Positions 61,620-64,000 of a stretch of DNA of 64,000 nucleotides are shown here, piece after piece. The notes below the pieces were generated by a model. It made no database searches. It was not told the DNA's origin and saw only the letters and a program-made list of their open reading frames with translations. Source of the stretch: Anoplopoma fimbria (lineage: Eukaryota; Chordata; Actinopteri; Perciformes; Anoplopomatidae); assembly GCF_027596085.1 (NCBI RefSeq), contig NC_072464.1, positions 13,334,124 through 13,398,123 on the forward strand. The letters run 5' to 3'. The position numbers and the translations under genes are program-made. The first letter of the stretch is position 1, and each line of letters starts with the position of its first letter.

Positions 61620-63160
61620 AGGAAAATTCCAGTAAGAGGGAAACAAATAAAGTACATATGTAAACTCAAGCAAGATAACAAGTCAGTTTGCTGGATGTAT
61701 AAATAAAGGAAATATAAACACAATACAAAGGCCAATTCATGCTCTTATCTGCCATTTGGTGCTTACTAATAAAGCTCTATGACAAAAAGTTGATTTATTA
61801 TTTCATGTTTAAAAGAATAGGCCCCACAAACTGGCCCAAAGCAGCTATACTCATTGGTAAAAGGCTTAGTGCCTCATCACACCAGCAATAAAAATACTTG
61901 TTTGGCAACTTGGGAGCAGCAAAACCAAGGCATAAATACAAAACATTGACATTTATCACCCTTGAGGTTGAGAATGCAAAACTTGTCAGCAAACATTCGC
62001 TGACTCACACAACCAGCTGAAATCGAGCCTAACTGCAATCATTTCTAGTCGAGTTTCTACCGACATGATAAATATAAGTCCAATATTCAGTCTCTTTTCA
62101 CTCTGTTTTGGTCCCTACCAACTTGGGGAAATATGTGTCTCTATAGCTGCTAAATGCTCCACTATGTTTACCAGCTAGTCGCAAACTGTTTCTGAAGACA
62201 ACTTTATGATAGCTGTGAGACTGAACGAAAACAAAAAGATGTGGCCAGAAAAAAGTCACTAATACCAATAACGATGTTCCTGTTCTGACTCCTTATGGGA
62301 CTTGTCATATCTTCATTTTATTCATTAATAATCAATGCATATTAGTCAATCTCAAGTCATTATTGAGGGTGAAATTAATTTCTTTATAAAATAAAAATTC
62401 AGAGCAAAAAATAATTTTGCTTTTCTCATTAGGCTTCTCTTATTGAACAGACCCACACACATTTGCAATTGCCATGTTTTTTTATTGAATAACTCAAACA
62501 ACTCTTGCCTCCTAAGAGGACAAATGGCCTTTAATGAAATGCTTGCCGGAAATGTACCAGAATACTTAACAAAATGCCTTAATATGGAATACAGCATCTA
62601 GCCATATCTGATGCACACACACATAACACTGTTATTGACATCTCATATACAGTTTGAGTGGAGAATGTGTTTTAAAATGTGAGTAAACTTCACACATTTT
62701 GGCACATCTTTGGGGGTGTAGCATTAAAGGAAACCCAGGTCTTCAGTATTTTGCTTATACTCGTCTTGATGTGTGGTGGGAAAAGAACAGCTGTGTCAAA
62801 ATAATTACCTCTTTAACACTGACATCAATGTAAAAAAGATGTCTCACCATCTAAAAATATATTCATAAAAAAATAAATAACATAGAAGGACACAAACATA
62901 AGAAAAACTCACCCCCAGTATGCCAGACTACTGTATGTTAGAGTAGCATGCTTACACCATAAAGTGGAATGCCTTCATTTGTTGGCTAAACAGAGTGGGT
63001 TGTACCGATAGGAGTGCTTTGATATTTCACTGAGTGCAGTTCGATGCAAATATATAGATGAAGAGAATAAATTGCGCGAGGAAATTAGTAAAGAATCAAA
63101 TTTATAACAAATATGCAATCACATAAATCTATCAAGAATTTCCAGTACCAGACAGGCGAT
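61620..63160. other. Gap between nostrin and cers6, probably cers6 3' UTR in part
   Basis: AT-rich sequence without a readable exon. cers6 transcripts in vertebrates have long 3' UTRs, so part of this interval, read on the minus strand, may be transcribed. A possible AATAAA on that strand lies at about 62317-62322. Confidence 0.45.
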
Positions 63161-63169
63161 GTTGTTCAT

Positions 63170-63220
63170 GTCTCCACCTCACACACACACATTCAAACAC
63201 TCACACACACGCACACAGAT
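63170..63220. repeat. (CA)n-rich microsatellite
   Basis: Interrupted CA repeats just beyond the cers6 stop codon on the 3' UTR side. Confidence 0.75.
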
Positions 63221-63269
63221 TGATGGATGGTGTCTGTAGCATGGCTCCCGTGTTGTGATATCAGCTTAG

Positions 63270-63431
63270 TCAGTGTTCGTCGGGATACGGGGCCCCCGTC
63301 AGGTAGCCGTTGGTCCCGTGGTTTTTGTTGGTCCCGTTGGTGGTGCTGCTGCTGTGGTGCTTGTGATTGGGTGGGGGGCTGTCATCCTCATCAGAGCCGG
63401 ATTCAATGTCGCTGCGGTCATCTTTTGACAC
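63270..63431 (-). CDS. cers6: Ceramide synthase 6, last coding exon (rest outside window)
   Basis: Ceramide synthases acylate sphingoid bases in the ER membrane; CERS6 prefers C16 acyl-CoA. Only the C-terminal 53 residues are in the window, after a TGCAG acceptor at 63432. They read [17 protein letters not shown]..., then a TTNGTN...GTNGYLTG segment, and stop at 63272-63270. The acidic, serine-rich start and the TNGT/TNGYL motifs match the cytosolic tail of CERS6 and lie in the expected syntenic place. The SDIES...SDEDD stretch contains acidic serine motifs of the type phosphorylated by casein kinase 2 in this family. The exon starts in phase 0. Confidence 0.92.
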   Translation of the reverse strand: MSKDDRSDIESGSDEDDSPPPNHKHHSSSTTNGTNKNHGTNGYLTGAPYPDEH

Positions 63432-63599
63432 CTGCAGTGAGAGGGATGGTTGGAGATTACATTTTTCTCATTAAAATTCTTATCTGGGTCATTATCTATG
63501 GCATGCATGGCGGTGACACAACTGGGCTTTTGTGTGACAAACCATGAGCTGTTCTGCCAATCAATATCAGGCAACAAGTTGAAAAAGCCATACAATCTT

Positions 63600-64000
63600 T
63601 ATGCAAAGAGACTTCTGAACACAACATTATTTTGGCTGCAGCTAATGACTATTTTCATTATTGATTAGTCTTCCCATTAGTTTTCTGATCCAAGTAAATA
63701 GACAAAATAATTAAAGGAATACTAATAAAAACAACTAATGGTAATGATGAGAAGGAAGAGGCTACAGCCATGCTAACTGCTCTGTGAGGCTCTGCGCTAA
63801 ATGCGAAGGCTAGCACAGCAATTTGCTCATAATGACAATGTTAACAGGCTGATGTTTAGAAAGTATAATGTTTACCATGTTCACCATATGAATGTAGCAT
63901 GTTAGCATGCTAAAATTATCTAATTATCACTAAACACAAAGTACGGATGAGGCTGATGGGAATGACAATACAAAATTGCTAATATTTTAGCCAAATGGAA
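63600..64000. repeat. Interspersed repeats in the cers6 intron
   Basis: Two pieces I recognise as teleost repeats: 63640-63715 (gctgcagctaatgactattt) and 63740-63960 (gctacagccatgctaactgc, gtagcatgttagcatgctaa). They lie upstream of the last cers6 exon on the minus strand. Confidence 0.5.

Noticed and set aside
63227..63547. Plus-strand frame over the cers6 exon
   Set aside because: It is antisense to the minus-strand exon encoding the recognisable CERS6 tail. The cysteine/tryptophan-rich translation has no known match.

Overview
This is a window of vertebrate nuclear DNA, almost certainly from a teleost fish. Every gene is split by short GT-AG introns, often 80-500 bp, and the proteins are clear vertebrate orthologues. 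The non-coding DNA carries repeat sequences I recognise from memory as common in teleosts, including a Tc1-like MITE. I cannot name the species.

Layout from left to right: the 3' part of lrp2 (megalin) on the + strand (132-22256, 47 coding exons, open at the left edge); two tandem short-chain dehydrogenases of the DHRS9/RDH family on the - strand (23345-about 27293 and 28145-31417); about 8 kb of repeat-rich intergenic DNA with a large palindromic CTAT/GATA satellite; the complete abcb11 bile salt pump on the + strand (40890-49294, 27 coding exons); a 2.3 kb gap; spc25, a kinetochore gene, on the + strand (CDS 52878-55031); nostrin on the - strand (55780-61512, 16 coding exons); and the last coding exon of a ceramide synthase matching cers6 on the - strand (63270-63431). 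Order and strands match the human 2q24-q31 block LRP2-DHRS9-ABCB11-(G6PC2)-SPC25-NOSTRIN-CERS6. The exception is G6PC2, which I cannot find.

These genes do not form an operon-like system. They are a conserved vertebrate syntenic block with separate jobs: endocytic uptake (lrp2), retinoid/steroid oxidoreduction (the SDR pair), canalicular bile salt export (abcb11), chromosome segregation (spc25), eNOS trafficking (nostrin) and sphingolipid synthesis (cers6). I saw no CRISPR array, prokaryotic system or new enzyme cassette. The most interesting signals are: a segment duplicated within the SDR locus that keeps an HNF4-type CAAAGTCCA site in both copies; a one-base reading-frame break in an lrp2 exon; two in-frame candidate microexons in lrp2; a long inverted repeat around CTAT arrays; and a probable solo LTR with target-site duplications inside an abcb11 intron.

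Exon borders were set by hand from splice signals, phase and family homology. They keep a continuous reading frame throughout, apart from the one-base break in lrp2.
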